NCBI GenBank assembly: GCA_019425105.1
Contig: JAHYYD010000086.1
Span: 1-8,689 of the forward strand
Direction of reading: 5' to 3'
Length of the DNA stretch: 8,689 nt
Source of the DNA: Actinomycetota bacterium
GTDB lineage: Bacteria; Actinomycetota; Actinomycetes; Actinomycetales; Actinomycetaceae
The notes beneath the pieces are model-generated. The model made no database searches. It saw only the letters and a list, made by a program, of their open reading frames with translations, and was not told the origin of the DNA. The translations under genes and the position numbers were made by a program. This document shows, one piece after another, positions 1 through 6,556 of the stretch. Positions within the stretch are counted from its first letter, which is position 1; each line of letters starts with the position of its first letter.

Positions 1-1363
1 CCTTCCAGCCGCCGAAGGAGTAGTAGGCGACCGGAACCGGGATCGGCACATTGACGCCGACCATGCCGGCCTCCACATCGACCACAAAGTGGCGGGCAGT
101 ATCACCGTCGGAGGTGAAGATCGCGGAGCCATTGCCGAACTCGGAGGAGTTGACGATCTCGATGGCCTCTTCGTAGGTGTCGGCGTGCACGACGACCAGG
201 ACCGGACCGAAAACCTCCTCGCAGTAGACGCTCAGGTCTCGATCCACGTTGTCGAGGATGGTGGGGGCCAGCCAGAAGCCATCCGCATACTCCTCACCCT
301 CGGGACGGTAGCCGCGGCCGTCGAGGACAACGTTCGCACCCTTAGCCTCGGCCTCGTCGATCCACGTGGTGATGCGCTCCTGAGAGGAGCGGGTGATGAC
401 CGGCCCCATCTCGGAGGCAGGGTCAGTGCCAGGACCAACAACGATCTTCTCGGCGCGAGCCTTGATGGCGGGAACCAGCTTCTCCTCGATGCCGCCGACG
501 GCGACGATCACGGGCAGGGCCATGCAGCGCTGGCCCGCCGCACCGAACGCGCCGGCACTAATATGCTGCGCGGCAAACTCAATGTCAGCGTCAGGCATGA
601 CGATCGCATGGTTGTTCGCGCCACCCAGCGCCTGGACGCGCTTGCCGTTGGCGACACCCGTGTCCTGCACGATGTGCGCGACCGGGGAGGATCCAACGAA
701 GGAGATGGCGTCGATGCCGGGGTGGGTGAGAATGTCGGTGACCAGATGGCGGTCACCAGCGATGACGTTGAACAGACCATCGGGCAGGCCCGCCTCCTTG
801 TAGAGGCGTGCGATGATCATCGATGCGCTCGGGACGGTCGAGGCGACCTTGAGGATGAAGGCATTGCCAGTAGCAAGGGCGAGCGGGTGCATCCACATGG
901 GGACCATGGCCGGGAAGTTGAAGGGGCAGATACCCGCGACGACACCAACGGGCTGACGCAGGGTGTGCACGTCGACGCCGGTCGAGGCCTGATCGGTGAA
1001 CTCACCCTTGAGAGCAGCATTGATACCGCATGCGAAGTCGACGGTCTCGCGACCACGGGCAATCTCGCCGAGGGCGTCGCCGTGCGTCTTGCCCCCCTCA
1101 CGCACGATGGCGTCGGCGATCTCGTCCTGGTGCTCGATGACGAGCTGGCGGAACTTGAACATGATGTCCACGCGCTTGGCTAGGGCGGTGCGAGCCCATT
1201 CCTTCTGCGCCTGATGAGCGATATCGACGACCTGGTCGAGGCAATGCTTGTCGGCCAGGGCCAGCTGATCGACGACCTTGCCGGTGGCGGGGTTCTCAAC
1301 GTCGATGGTCTTGTCGCAGTGAGCGACATACTCTTCGCCATTGACCCACGGGTTGATAGTCAT
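1..1363 (-). CDS. iolA: (Methyl)malonate-semialdehyde dehydrogenase (CoA-acylating), 3' end cut by the window
   Basis: Oxidises malonate semialdehyde (or methylmalonate semialdehyde) with NAD and CoA to acetyl-CoA (or propionyl-CoA) and CO2, the last step of inositol breakdown; cytosolic. I translated it from the minus strand: 454 codons are visible and the family is usually about 490-500 residues, so roughly the last 40 are missing. It starts MTINPWVNGE. ALDH-superfamily marks are the oxyanion-hole Asn149 in PFNFPAMVP (147-155), cofactor-site Lys172, FVGSSP (222-227), the family-specific LGGANNHAIVMPDAD (246-260) in place of the usual ALDH catalytic-Glu motif, and catalytic Cys280 in AAGQRCMA. 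Lack of that Glu is normal for CoA-acylating members. The stretch after Lys172 reads KVAST where KPSE is usual. The start at 1363 is backed by an AAGAAAGG ribosome site 7 nt upstream (1371-1378). The gene has its own promoter and operator and is separated from iolD by a terminator. It could equally be named mmsA; the iol context favours iolA. Confidence 0.95.
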   Translation of the reverse strand, partial: MTINPWVNGEEYVAHCDKTIDVENPATGKVVDQLALADKHCLDQVVDIAHQAQKEWARTALAKRVDIMFKFRQLVIEHQDEIADAIVREGGKTHGDALGEIARGRETVDFACGINAALKGEFTDQASTGVDVHTLRQPVGVVAGICPFNFPAMVPMWMHPLALATGNAFILKVASTVPSASMIIARLYKEAGLPDGLFNVIAGDRHLVTDILTHPGIDAISFVGSSPVAHIVQDTGVANGKRVQALGGANNHAIVMPDADIEFAAQHISAGAFGAAGQRCMALPVIVAVGGIEEKLVPAIKARAEKIVVGPGTDPASEMGPVITRSSQERITTWIDEAEAKGANVVLDGRGYRPEGEEYADGFWLAPTILDNVDRDLSVYCEEVFGPVLVVVHADTYEEAIEIVNSSEFGNGSAIFTSDGDTARHFVVDVEAGMVGVNVPIPVPVAYYSFGGWK

Positions 1364-1378
1364 TGGTTTACCTTTCTT

Positions 1379-1396
1379 CCATTCATCCACGAATGG
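1379..1396 (-). promoter_or_regulatory. Small leader hairpin just upstream of the iolA ribosome site
   Basis: CCATTC (1379-1384) and GAATGG (1391-1396) are a perfect 6-bp inverted repeat with a 6-nt loop. On the iolA (minus-strand) transcript the stem would end right against the ribosome site at 1371-1378. Seen directly; a role in mRNA stability or translation is inference, and a 6-bp stem could be chance. Confidence 0.35.
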
Positions 1397-1405
1397 CGGA
1401 ACAAC

Positions 1406-1419
1406 TTTGTTCGGACAAA
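1406..1419. promoter_or_regulatory. Probable IolR operator at the iolA promoter
   Basis: Perfect dyad TTTGT-TCGG-ACAAA. Read on the minus strand it is TTTGTCCGAACAAA, matching the sites upstream of iolC and of the transaldolase gene. It overlaps the last base of the proposed iolA -10 (1419-1424) and would cover the transcription start, which suits repression. A second dyad, GAACAA-CT-TTGTTC (1399-1412), overlaps it. Assignment to the GntR regulator at 5679 is inference from recurrence and from resemblance to the C. glutamicum IolR motif as I recall it. Confidence 0.7.
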
Positions 1420-1448
1420 TGCTACCATGTCCCCGGCAAACATGTCGC
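1419..1448 (-). promoter_or_regulatory. Candidate iolA promoter
   Basis: On the minus strand, GCGACA (1443-1448; 4 of 6 to TTGACA) and TAGCAT (1419-1424; 4 of 6 to TATAAT) are 18 bp apart. This gives a leader of about 50 nt before the iolA start, containing the operator and the small hairpin. A separate promoter is expected because a terminator lies between iolD and iolA. Hexamer matches are moderate. Confidence 0.45.
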
Positions 1449-1590
1449 GATATCAGCAATACCAGCACCTTCCAAGGGAAATTTGTCCCGTCTATTGGAC
1501 ACACTCCCCCACTAAGACCTTCCACCGCCAAATTGCTCACCGTTTCACGAAGCGTTTCACGACAAGCCCCACGCGCGCACAGACTTCTAG

Positions 1591-1628
1591 CAAAAGGGGT
1601 GGCCCCGGAAAATTCCGGGGCCACCCCT
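1591..1628 (-). terminator. Rho-independent terminator after iolD
   Basis: A perfect 16-bp inverted repeat (arms 1595-1610 and 1613-1628, GC-rich base, AT-rich tip) starts 15 nt after the iolD stop. Read on the minus strand, the stem is followed by a short T run (1592-1595 read in reverse). The T run is short, but the stem is very stable. It ends the iolC-iolB-iolD unit and separates it from iolA. In the plus direction there is no T tract. Confidence 0.85.
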
Positions 1629-1643
1629 CACACGCTCAGATCA

Positions 1644-3551
1644 TCACAGGTAGTGACGCTGCGGCTTGCGGTCGCGCTGGTAGTCCTCGTAGGCGCGCTG
1701 CGTGGACTCCAACTCGGAGACCTGCGAGACGGCCACGTCCCACCAGGAGGATCCGGGCGGGTTGGGGCCCATCAGGTCGGTCTCGATGTGGATCATGGTC
1801 GCACGATCCGAGGCAGCTGCGGCCCTGTAGGCCTCCTTGAACTCCTCGATGCCGTGGGCCTCGATCACATCAATTCCCCAGGAACGGGCATTCGCAGCGA
1901 TATCGACGCCGGCGATACGCTCGTTGTCCTCAAGGTGCGAGCCCGTGCCGCGCTGGCGGTACTTCGTGCCGAAGCGCTGGGAGCCGCGTGACTCGGAGAG
2001 GGCGCCGATCGAAGCGAAGCCGTAGTTCTGCAGCAGAACGTAGATGACCTTGATACCTTCCTGGGCAACCGTGGCCAGCTCCATCGGGAGCATCTGATAG
2101 CTACCGTCGCCGACGATCGAGACGACCTCGGACTGCGGGCGCGCCAGCTTGACGCCCATGGCGGCCGGCACCTCGTAACCCATGCAGGAGAAGGCGTACT
2201 CGACGTGGTACTGGACGGGGGTCTTCGCCTGCCACAGCGCCTGGAGGTCGCCGGGCATCGAGCCCGCAGCATTGATAACCACGTCCTCGTCGCCCATGAG
2301 CTCGTTGAGCGCGCCGAAAACCTCGGTCTGTGCGGGCAGCGGGGCGTTGCCCACGTGGTAGCACTGCTCGACCTTAGCGGCCCAGGCCTCGCGCTCGGCG
2401 GCAATCTCGGCGGTGTAGGCCTCGTCGACGCGGTAGTCGGCCAGCTCCTCGGTCAGAGCCGCGAGCGCCTCACGAGCGTCGGCCACGACCATCTCAGCGC
2501 TCTGCTTGGCGGCGTCGAAGGGCGTGATGTTGATGTTGACGAAGGAGACGTCGGGGTTCTTGAACTGCGTCTTCGAGGCCGTCGTGAAGTCGGAGTAGCG
2601 CGTACCCACGCCGATGATCAGGTCGGCCTTGTCGGCGAGGTGATTGCCCGAGTCACCGCCGGTCGAACCAACACCGCCGACTGAGCACGGGTGATCACAG
2701 TTGATGGCACCCTTACCGGCCTGTGTGTCCGCCACCGGGATACCGGTCACGGCCGCAAACGCACGCAGCTCTTCCGAAGCCTCGGAATAGATGGTGCCGC
2801 CACCGGCGATGATGAGGGGACGCTTGGCGGCGCGGATCTTGGCGACCGCACGCTTGAGGGCGGCGCGCTCGACGGGAGGACGGCGCACGTGCCACACGCG
2901 CTTGGCGAAGAATTCGATCGGCCAATCGTAGGCCTCGGCCTGGACGTCTTGGGGCAGGGCGATCGTGACGGCGCCGGTCTCGGCCGGGTCTGTCAGCACG
3001 CGCATACCGGCCAGCAGCGAAGGGATCAACTGCTCGGGACGGTTGATACGGTCGAAGAAGCGGGACACGGGGCGGAAAGCGTCGTTGACGGTCACGTCGA
3101 GCGAGGTCGGGTCCTCGAGCTGCTGGAGGACCGGGTCCGGGATGCGGGTCGCGAACTGGTCGGAGGGGAAGATGAGGACGGGCAGGCGGTTGGTCGTCGC
3201 CGTCGCGGCACCGGTCACCATGTTGAGCGAGCCGGGGCCGATCGACGCGGTCGTCATCCAGGTCTGCAGGCGGTTCGTCGTCTTGGCGAATGCCGCGGCC
3301 GCGTGAACGGCACCCTGCTCGTTGCGGGGCATGATGTAGGGCATCGGATTCTCACCCTCAGACGGGGCGATCTCGTTCTGCAGGAGCGCCTGACCGATGC
3401 CAGCAACGTTGCCGTGGCCGAAGATGCCGAAGGCACCCGCGATGAGGCTGCGCTCGACACCGTCGCGCTCGGTGTACTGGTTGGACAGGAAGCGGATGAT
3501 TGCCTGTGCGACAGTCAGGCGCACGGTTCCCTTGTAGGCTTCTTTGCTCAT
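1644..3551 (-). CDS. iolD: 3D-(3,5/4)-trihydroxycyclohexane-1,2-dione hydrolase (ThDP-dependent)
   Basis: Hydrolyses the diketone ring made by IolE to 5-deoxy-glucuronate, the ring-opening step of inositol catabolism; cytosolic. The 635-residue product has the usual length and the three-domain plan of the acetolactate-synthase superfamily. The N-terminal Pyr domain (about 10-200) carries the ThDP-activating Glu78 in RNEQGAVHAAAAFAK. The central domain (about 225-365) includes IIAGGGTIYSEA (247-258) and IIGVGTRYSDFTTAS (312-326). The C-terminal PP domain (about 405-590) has the ThDP/Mg motif starting GDGSYQMLP at 481 and ending at N509-Y510-G511-F512. The IolD-typical SRGSQRFGTKYR (521-532) and GPNPPGSSWWDVAVS (595-609) separate it from acetolactate synthase. 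An AAAGGA ribosome site (3558-3563) lies 6 nt before the ATG. It follows iolB by 22 nt, so the two are co-transcribed, and it is the last gene before the terminator. Confidence 0.97.
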   Translation of the reverse strand: MSKEAYKGTVRLTVAQAIIRFLSNQYTERDGVERSLIAGAFGIFGHGNVAGIGQALLQNEIAPSEGENPMPYIMPRNEQGAVHAAAAFAKTTNRLQTWMTTASIGPGSLNMVTGAATATTNRLPVLIFPSDQFATRIPDPVLQQLEDPTSLDVTVNDAFRPVSRFFDRINRPEQLIPSLLAGMRVLTDPAETGAVTIALPQDVQAEAYDWPIEFFAKRVWHVRRPPVERAALKRAVAKIRAAKRPLIIAGGGTIYSEASEELRAFAAVTGIPVADTQAGKGAINCDHPCSVGGVGSTGGDSGNHLADKADLIIGVGTRYSDFTTASKTQFKNPDVSFVNINITPFDAAKQSAEMVVADAREALAALTEELADYRVDEAYTAEIAAEREAWAAKVEQCYHVGNAPLPAQTEVFGALNELMGDEDVVINAAGSMPGDLQALWQAKTPVQYHVEYAFSCMGYEVPAAMGVKLARPQSEVVSIVGDGSYQMLPMELATVAQEGIKVIYVLLQNYGFASIGALSESRGSQRFGTKYRQRGTGSHLEDNERIAGVDIAANARSWGIDVIEAHGIEEFKEAYRAAAASDRATMIHIETDLMGPNPPGSSWWDVAVSQVSELESTQRAYEDYQRDRKPQRHYL

Positions 3552-3573
3552 GGGTTGTCCTTTCGAGGCTGTC

Positions 3574-4446
3574 TTACTTGTTCATGGGGAGTCGTGGATC
3601 CACTTCCTGGTTTTCCCAGGTCGCGCGAATCCAGTGGTGCGCCGGATCGTCGGGGGCCAGCCACACAAGGTCCTCGTTCGGGCCTGCCATGACGTTCAGG
3701 TAGTACATGTCGTAGCCGGGAGCGGCGACGCAGGGGCCGTGATAGCCGTGGGGCACGAGAGCGACATCGCCGTCGTGGACCTCGCAGCACAGGTCGATCG
3801 GGCGGCCGGGGCTGCCGTAGGTGCGGTGCAGGCCGAATCCCTTGGAGCCCTCGGGGCCGTCCTCGATCTCGAAGTAGTAGATTTCTTCGAGCTCGCGCTC
3901 GTCCTCGGAGTCCTGCTCGTGCTTGTGGGCCGGGTAGGAGGACCAGTTGCCGCCCGGGGTGATGACCTCGCACGCCAGCAGGTGGGAAGTGGTGACGCCT
4001 TCGACAGCGAGGGAGTAGTTGTTAACCTGGCGCGAGCAGTCGCCGGCACCGCGCAAATCCACGCGAACCTGGCTCTTGGGATAGTAGGCGACGGGGATGT
4101 CGCGAGCGGCGAGAGCGGAGGGGAAGGCAAAACGACCGCCGAGGGCGGAGGTGATCGTCAGGGTCTTGCCACGTCCCACGTACAGGTAGTCGGTGACGCC
4201 GGAGAAAACGCCGCGCCGGCCTTCCAGCTCGAAGGTTTCGCCATCGACATCGACGGTTGCACCTCCCGCGAGGGGCAGGACGAGGAGCTCAGCCTCGCCG
4301 GTTTCGACGACCTCGGAGGCTCCGGCCTCGAGGACGAGGACGCGCAGACCGGAGAAGGTCCAACCGGCGCGCTGGGGGTCAATATCGACGGTGAAATTGC
4401 CGTGGCCGGAGGAGCCGGCAGGAACATAAATATCGGGAAGAGTCAT
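3574..4446 (-). CDS. iolB: 5-deoxy-glucuronate isomerase
   Basis: Isomerises 5-deoxy-glucuronate to 5-dehydro-2-deoxygluconate, between IolD and IolC; cytosolic. 290 residues, normal for the family, beginning MTLPDIYVPAGSSG. It is a double-cupin (KduI/IolB) fold: the N-terminal half is beta-rich, and the C-terminal half holds the metal-site signatures GNWSSYPAHKHE (166-177; His174, His176), EEIYYFEIE (187-195) and VPHGYHGP (231-238; His233, His236). The frame stays open upstream into iolC, but the start at 4446 is preferred. It has an AGGAG site (4453-4457) 6 nt upstream, and the protein begins where family members do. An in-frame ATG eight codons earlier has no ribosome site. It sits 76 nt after iolC with no visible terminator, and 22 nt before iolD. 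Confidence 0.96.
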   Translation of the reverse strand: MTLPDIYVPAGSSGHGNFTVDIDPQRAGWTFSGLRVLVLEAGASEVVETGEAELLVLPLAGGATVDVDGETFELEGRRGVFSGVTDYLYVGRGKTLTITSALGGRFAFPSALAARDIPVAYYPKSQVRVDLRGAGDCSRQVNNYSLAVEGVTTSHLLACEVITPGGNWSSYPAHKHEQDSEDERELEEIYYFEIEDGPEGSKGFGLHRTYGSPGRPIDLCCEVHDGDVALVPHGYHGPCVAAPGYDMYYLNVMAGPNEDLVWLAPDDPAHHWIRATWENQEVDPRLPMNK

Positions 4447-4522
4447 CGTAGTCTCCTGAAAGTTGGGCATCGGTGCCGAGGAAATAGAAAGGGAGGAACG
4501 AGGCAGGGGCTGGTCGGGTGGA

Positions 4523-5488
4523 TTACGGGAGCCCCTCCGTTTCCATAAAGATGCCAAGTTGTTCTTGGGTCGGCATGGCAGTCGAGCATTCGATGTGCGA
4601 ACACACGTAGGCTCCCGCGGCCGAGGCGTAACGGATGGTCTGTTCGAGGTCCCATCCTTCGACGAGGCCGTGGATAAGCGCGCCACCGAAGGCGTCGCCC
4701 GCGCCGAGGCCGTTAACAACGTCGACGTCCCAGGCTTCAACCCACACGCGTTCGTCAGCGGTCTTGGCGAGGGTCCCTTTGGGCCCCTGCTTCACGATCG
4801 CGAGGCGAACGCCGCGCTCAAGGAGAGCGTCGGCTGCCCCCTCGGGATCGGAGACGCCCACGGCCATCTCGCACTCTTCGCGGTTGCCGACGGCGACGTC
4901 GACGCGGGACAGGACGGCCGCGACGCGCGAACGCGCCTGGGCCATGCTGCTCCACAGATTGGACCGATAGTCGAGGTCGAGGATTGTCAGGCCGCTAGAA
5001 GGGCCACGGTGGTCGAGAGCACGCAGGTGCAGATCAAAGGAGGAGTTGCGCGACAGGCCGGTGACGGTGAACCAGAAGATTTCGGCACGCTCGACGGCGC
5101 CCCAATCGATCTGATCCTCCCGCAGCTCCAGGTCTGGCGCACTCGGCTCACGATAGAAGTAGAGCGGGAAGGAGTCGGGCGGGAAAAGCTCCGTGAAGGT
5201 GACTGGGGTATGGAAGTCGCGCACGGTGACAACGTGATCAGAAGAAACCCCGAGGTGCTCCAGCTCACGGGTAACGAAACGACCGAAGGGATCGTCCCCC
5301 ACCCCGGTGATGACACCGGTGCGATGCCCGAGGCGTGCTGCTGCAACTGCGACGTTCGTTGGGCTGCCGCCGAGGAACTTGCCGAAGGTCTCGACATCTT
5401 CGAGGTGCACGCCAACTTGGAGAGGATAGATATCGACGCCGGAACGACCCATCGTCAGAATATCGACATCGCGACGCTCAAGGGGCAT
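4523..5488 (-). CDS. iolC: 5-dehydro-2-deoxygluconokinase (PfkB family)
   Basis: Phosphorylates 5-dehydro-2-deoxygluconate with ATP to the 6-phosphate (DKGP), the substrate of the cleaving aldolase. 321 residues form a ribokinase-like fold: the first PfkB signature is GGSPTNVAVAAARLG (40-54), sugar-contact region about 85-115, and the second signature is VVNGLGAGDAFGGAL (257-271) with catalytic Asp265 and the GAGD anion hole. NGLGAGDAFGG is typical of IolC. An in-frame ATG at 5509 would add seven residues, but a strong GGAAGGAG site (5494-5501) lies between the two and serves the ATG at 5488 with a 5-nt spacer, so I use 5488. There is no C-terminal DUF2090 aldolase domain, unlike the fused IolC of many proteobacteria. 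It is first in the iolC-iolB-iolD unit, divergent from the regulator. Confidence 0.96.
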   Translation of the reverse strand: MPLERRDVDILTMGRSGVDIYPLQVGVHLEDVETFGKFLGGSPTNVAVAAARLGHRTGVITGVGDDPFGRFVTRELEHLGVSSDHVVTVRDFHTPVTFTELFPPDSFPLYFYREPSAPDLELREDQIDWGAVERAEIFWFTVTGLSRNSSFDLHLRALDHRGPSSGLTILDLDYRSNLWSSMAQARSRVAAVLSRVDVAVGNREECEMAVGVSDPEGAADALLERGVRLAIVKQGPKGTLAKTADERVWVEAWDVDVVNGLGAGDAFGGALIHGLVEGWDLEQTIRYASAAGAYVCSHIECSTAMPTQEQLGIFMETEGLP

Positions 5489-5493
5489 GGTGA

Positions 5494-5501
5494 CTCCTTC
5501 C
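5494..5501 (-). promoter_or_regulatory. Strong ribosome-binding site that fixes the iolC start
   Basis: GGAAGGAG on the minus strand, 5 nt before the ATG at 5488. It lies downstream of the alternative in-frame ATG at 5509, which has no comparable site, so the shorter protein is the likely product. Confidence 0.85.
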
Positions 5502-5537
5502 CTCTCCATTGGGGTGGCCCGTTAGCCTGATGTTCCA

Positions 5538-5566
5538 AGGATGCACTATCAACAAGCAATCGTCAA
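5538..5566 (-). promoter_or_regulatory. Candidate promoter of the iolC-iolB-iolD unit
   Basis: On the minus strand, TTGACG (5561-5566; 5 of 6) and CATCCT (5538-5543; 3 of 6) are separated by exactly 17 bp. The -10 is weak, so the call rests on the -35, the spacing, and the operator only 2 bp upstream of the -35. The transaldolase promoter has the same layout. Confidence 0.45.
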
Positions 5567-5568
5567 TC

Positions 5569-5582
5569 TTTGTCCGTACAAT
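5569..5582. promoter_or_regulatory. Probable IolR operator in the iolC/iolR divergent region
   Basis: TTTGT-CCGT-ACAAT on the plus strand: the same dyad as at 1406 and 6461 with one mismatch in the last base. It lies 2 bp upstream of the proposed iolC -35. On the plus strand its right half overlaps TACAAT (5577-5582; 5 of 6 to TATAAT), a possible iolR -10 without a good -35. One site could therefore serve both directions, including autoregulation of the regulator. Function is inferred. Confidence 0.65.
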
Positions 5583-5634
5583 ATGTAACAGCACGTCGAC
5601 CCCCTAGCCGACAACAACGCTGATACCATGTAAC

Positions 5635-5651
5635 CGTATTAAATTAATACG
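5635..5651. repeat. 17-bp AT-rich perfect palindrome before the regulator gene
   Basis: CGTATTAA-A-TTAATACG is perfectly symmetric about 5643 and stands out in GC-rich DNA. It lies 27 bp before the regulator start and differs from the TTTGT-N4-ACAAA operators. It may be an operator for the GntR protein itself, a site for another regulator, or it may include the regulator's -10 (TATTAA, 5637-5642), although no good -35 sits at the right distance. The dyad is certain; its role is unknown. Confidence 0.6.
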
Positions 5652-5678
5652 ACGCCGCGCCGCACATGAAGGTTTGAC

Positions 5679-6446
5679 ATGTCCAAAGCATCGCCCACTC
5701 CGGAAAACTCCCCCTACGTTCCGGACATTACCCTGGACCGCTCTTCTCCCGTGCCCCTGTACTTCCAGATCTCGGAGCCCATCGCACAACTCATTAACTC
5801 TGGAGCGCTGCCCGCGGACACACGCCTGGAGGACGAGCTGTCGATGGCGGCAAGACTGCACGTCTCCCGCCCCACGGCACGACAGGCACTCCAGCGCCTC
5901 GTTGACCGCGGCCTCCTGACGCGCCGCCGCGGCGTCGGCACGATCGTTTCACCACGCCACGTCCATCGCCCCATGGAGCTCACCTCACTCATGCGCGACC
6001 TGGTCAACGCCGGCCACAAGGTACACACGACCATCCAGCACTACGAGGCACGACCAGCCACCGCTCAGGAAGCCGACACCCTGAAGATCACCGAGGGTAC
6101 CCTTGTCGTCCACATTGAGCGCACCCGCTTTGCCGACAACGAGCCAATCGCGGTCCTCACAAACCTCATCCCGGCCGACATCGCTCCCACAATGCAAGAA
6201 CTCGAGTCCGCCTCTCTCTACGACCTCATGCGCGAGCGCGGAGTCACCTTAGCCTCCGCACGTCAGATAATCGGCGCACGCAGCGCGACAACGAAGGAAG
6301 CGAAGCTCCTGTCTGAACACCGCGGCGCAGCTTTACTGACGAGCCAGCGCACAACATACGACCCTTCAGGTCGCATCGTGGAATGCGGCAATCACATCTA
6401 TCGTGCATCCAGATATTCATTTGAGGCAAGCCTTTTTGCCCAGTGA
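5679..6446 (+). CDS. iolR: GntR-family (HutC/UTRA type) transcriptional regulator, probable inositol regulator IolR
   Basis: 255 residues. The N-terminal winged helix-turn-helix (about 23-95) includes PLYFQISEPIAQLINSGAL (26-44), the helix pair around DELSMAARLHVSRPTARQAL (52-71) and the wing GLLTRRRGVGTIV (78-90). The C-terminal part (about 100-250) is a UTRA effector domain: an HRPMELTSLMRDL entry segment, the ERTRFADNEPIAV region (147-159) and the closing IVECGNHIYRASRYSFE (233-249). No membrane segment or signal peptide is seen. The start is backed by GAAGG (5668-5672), 6 nt upstream. Family members bind operators as dimers and are released by a small sugar-like ligand. It is divergent from iolC, upstream of the transaldolase gene, and flanked by the repeated operator, which supports it as the local inositol-responsive regulator. 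C. glutamicum IolR is also GntR-type, whereas Bacillus IolR is DeoR-type. The family is certain; the name is inferred from context. Confidence 0.88.
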   Translation: MSKASPTPENSPYVPDITLDRSSPVPLYFQISEPIAQLINSGALPADTRLEDELSMAARLHVSRPTARQALQRLVDRGLLTRRRGVGTIVSPRHVHRPMELTSLMRDLVNAGHKVHTTIQHYEARPATAQEADTLKITEGTLVVHIERTRFADNEPIAVLTNLIPADIAPTMQELESASLYDLMRERGVTLASARQIIGARSATTKEAKLLSEHRGAALLTSQRTTYDPSGRIVECGNHIYRASRYSFEASLFAQ

Positions 6447-6460
6447 TTAAGCATTGACGT

Positions 6461-6474
6461 TTTGTCCTAACAAA
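6461..6474. promoter_or_regulatory. Probable IolR operator upstream of the transaldolase gene
   Basis: Perfect dyad TTTGT-CCTA-ACAAA. Its core TGTCCTAACA fits, as far as I remember it, the KGWCHTRACA consensus of the GntR-type IolR of C. glutamicum. It ends 3 bp before a perfect -35 hexamer. A second dyad, AACAA-A-TTGTT (6469-6479), overlaps its right half and runs into the -35. Confidence 0.72.
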
Positions 6475-6477
6475 TTG

Positions 6478-6506
6478 TTGACAGGCGTAGGTGCTCGCCG
6501 TAGACT
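6478..6506 (+). promoter_or_regulatory. Promoter of the transaldolase (-iolG) unit
   Basis: TTGACA (6478-6483; perfect) and TAGACT (6501-6506; 4 of 6) are exactly 17 bp apart, giving a leader of about 43 nt before the ATG at 6557. It is the best promoter in the window, and it shows that this gene need not depend on read-through from the regulator. The overlapping operator dyads suggest control by IolR. Confidence 0.7.
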
Positions 6507-6556
6507 TGTTGCCGACAAAGAAAGTCGAGAGCGATCACAAAGGAGTGCTTCCCGCT

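Noticed and set aside
89..1183. Long plus-strand open frame opposite iolA
   Set aside because: It has no recognisable protein features and is antisense to a clear dehydrogenase; a shadow of GC-rich codons.
1214..1991. Plus-strand frames crossing the iolA-iolD gap
   Set aside because: They run through the promoter, operator and terminator, and their translations show no domain.
2691..3692. Long plus-strand open frame opposite iolD and the end of iolB
   Set aside because: The low-complexity G/R/D/E-rich translation is typical of the antisense of GC-rich genes, and it crosses a true gene boundary.
4462..4473. GGCA-TCGG-TGCC inverted repeat between iolC and iolB as a terminator
   Set aside because: Only a 4-bp stem and no T run in either useful direction; the genes are probably co-transcribed.
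5489..5509. Upstream ATG for iolC at 5509
   Set aside because: The strong ribosome site lies after it and serves the ATG at 5488.
4463..5530. Plus-strand open frame opposite iolC, and another opposite iolB (3544-4548)
   Set aside because: Both strands cannot code here; IolC and IolB carry full family motifs and these do not.
6425..6440. GGCAA-N6-TTGCC at the end of the regulator gene as a terminator
   Set aside because: Lies inside the coding region with a short stem and no T run after it.
6491..6556. Upstream ATG/GTG start for the transaldolase gene
   Set aside because: It begins before the proposed -10, so it would not be on the mRNA; AAAGGAG serves 6557.
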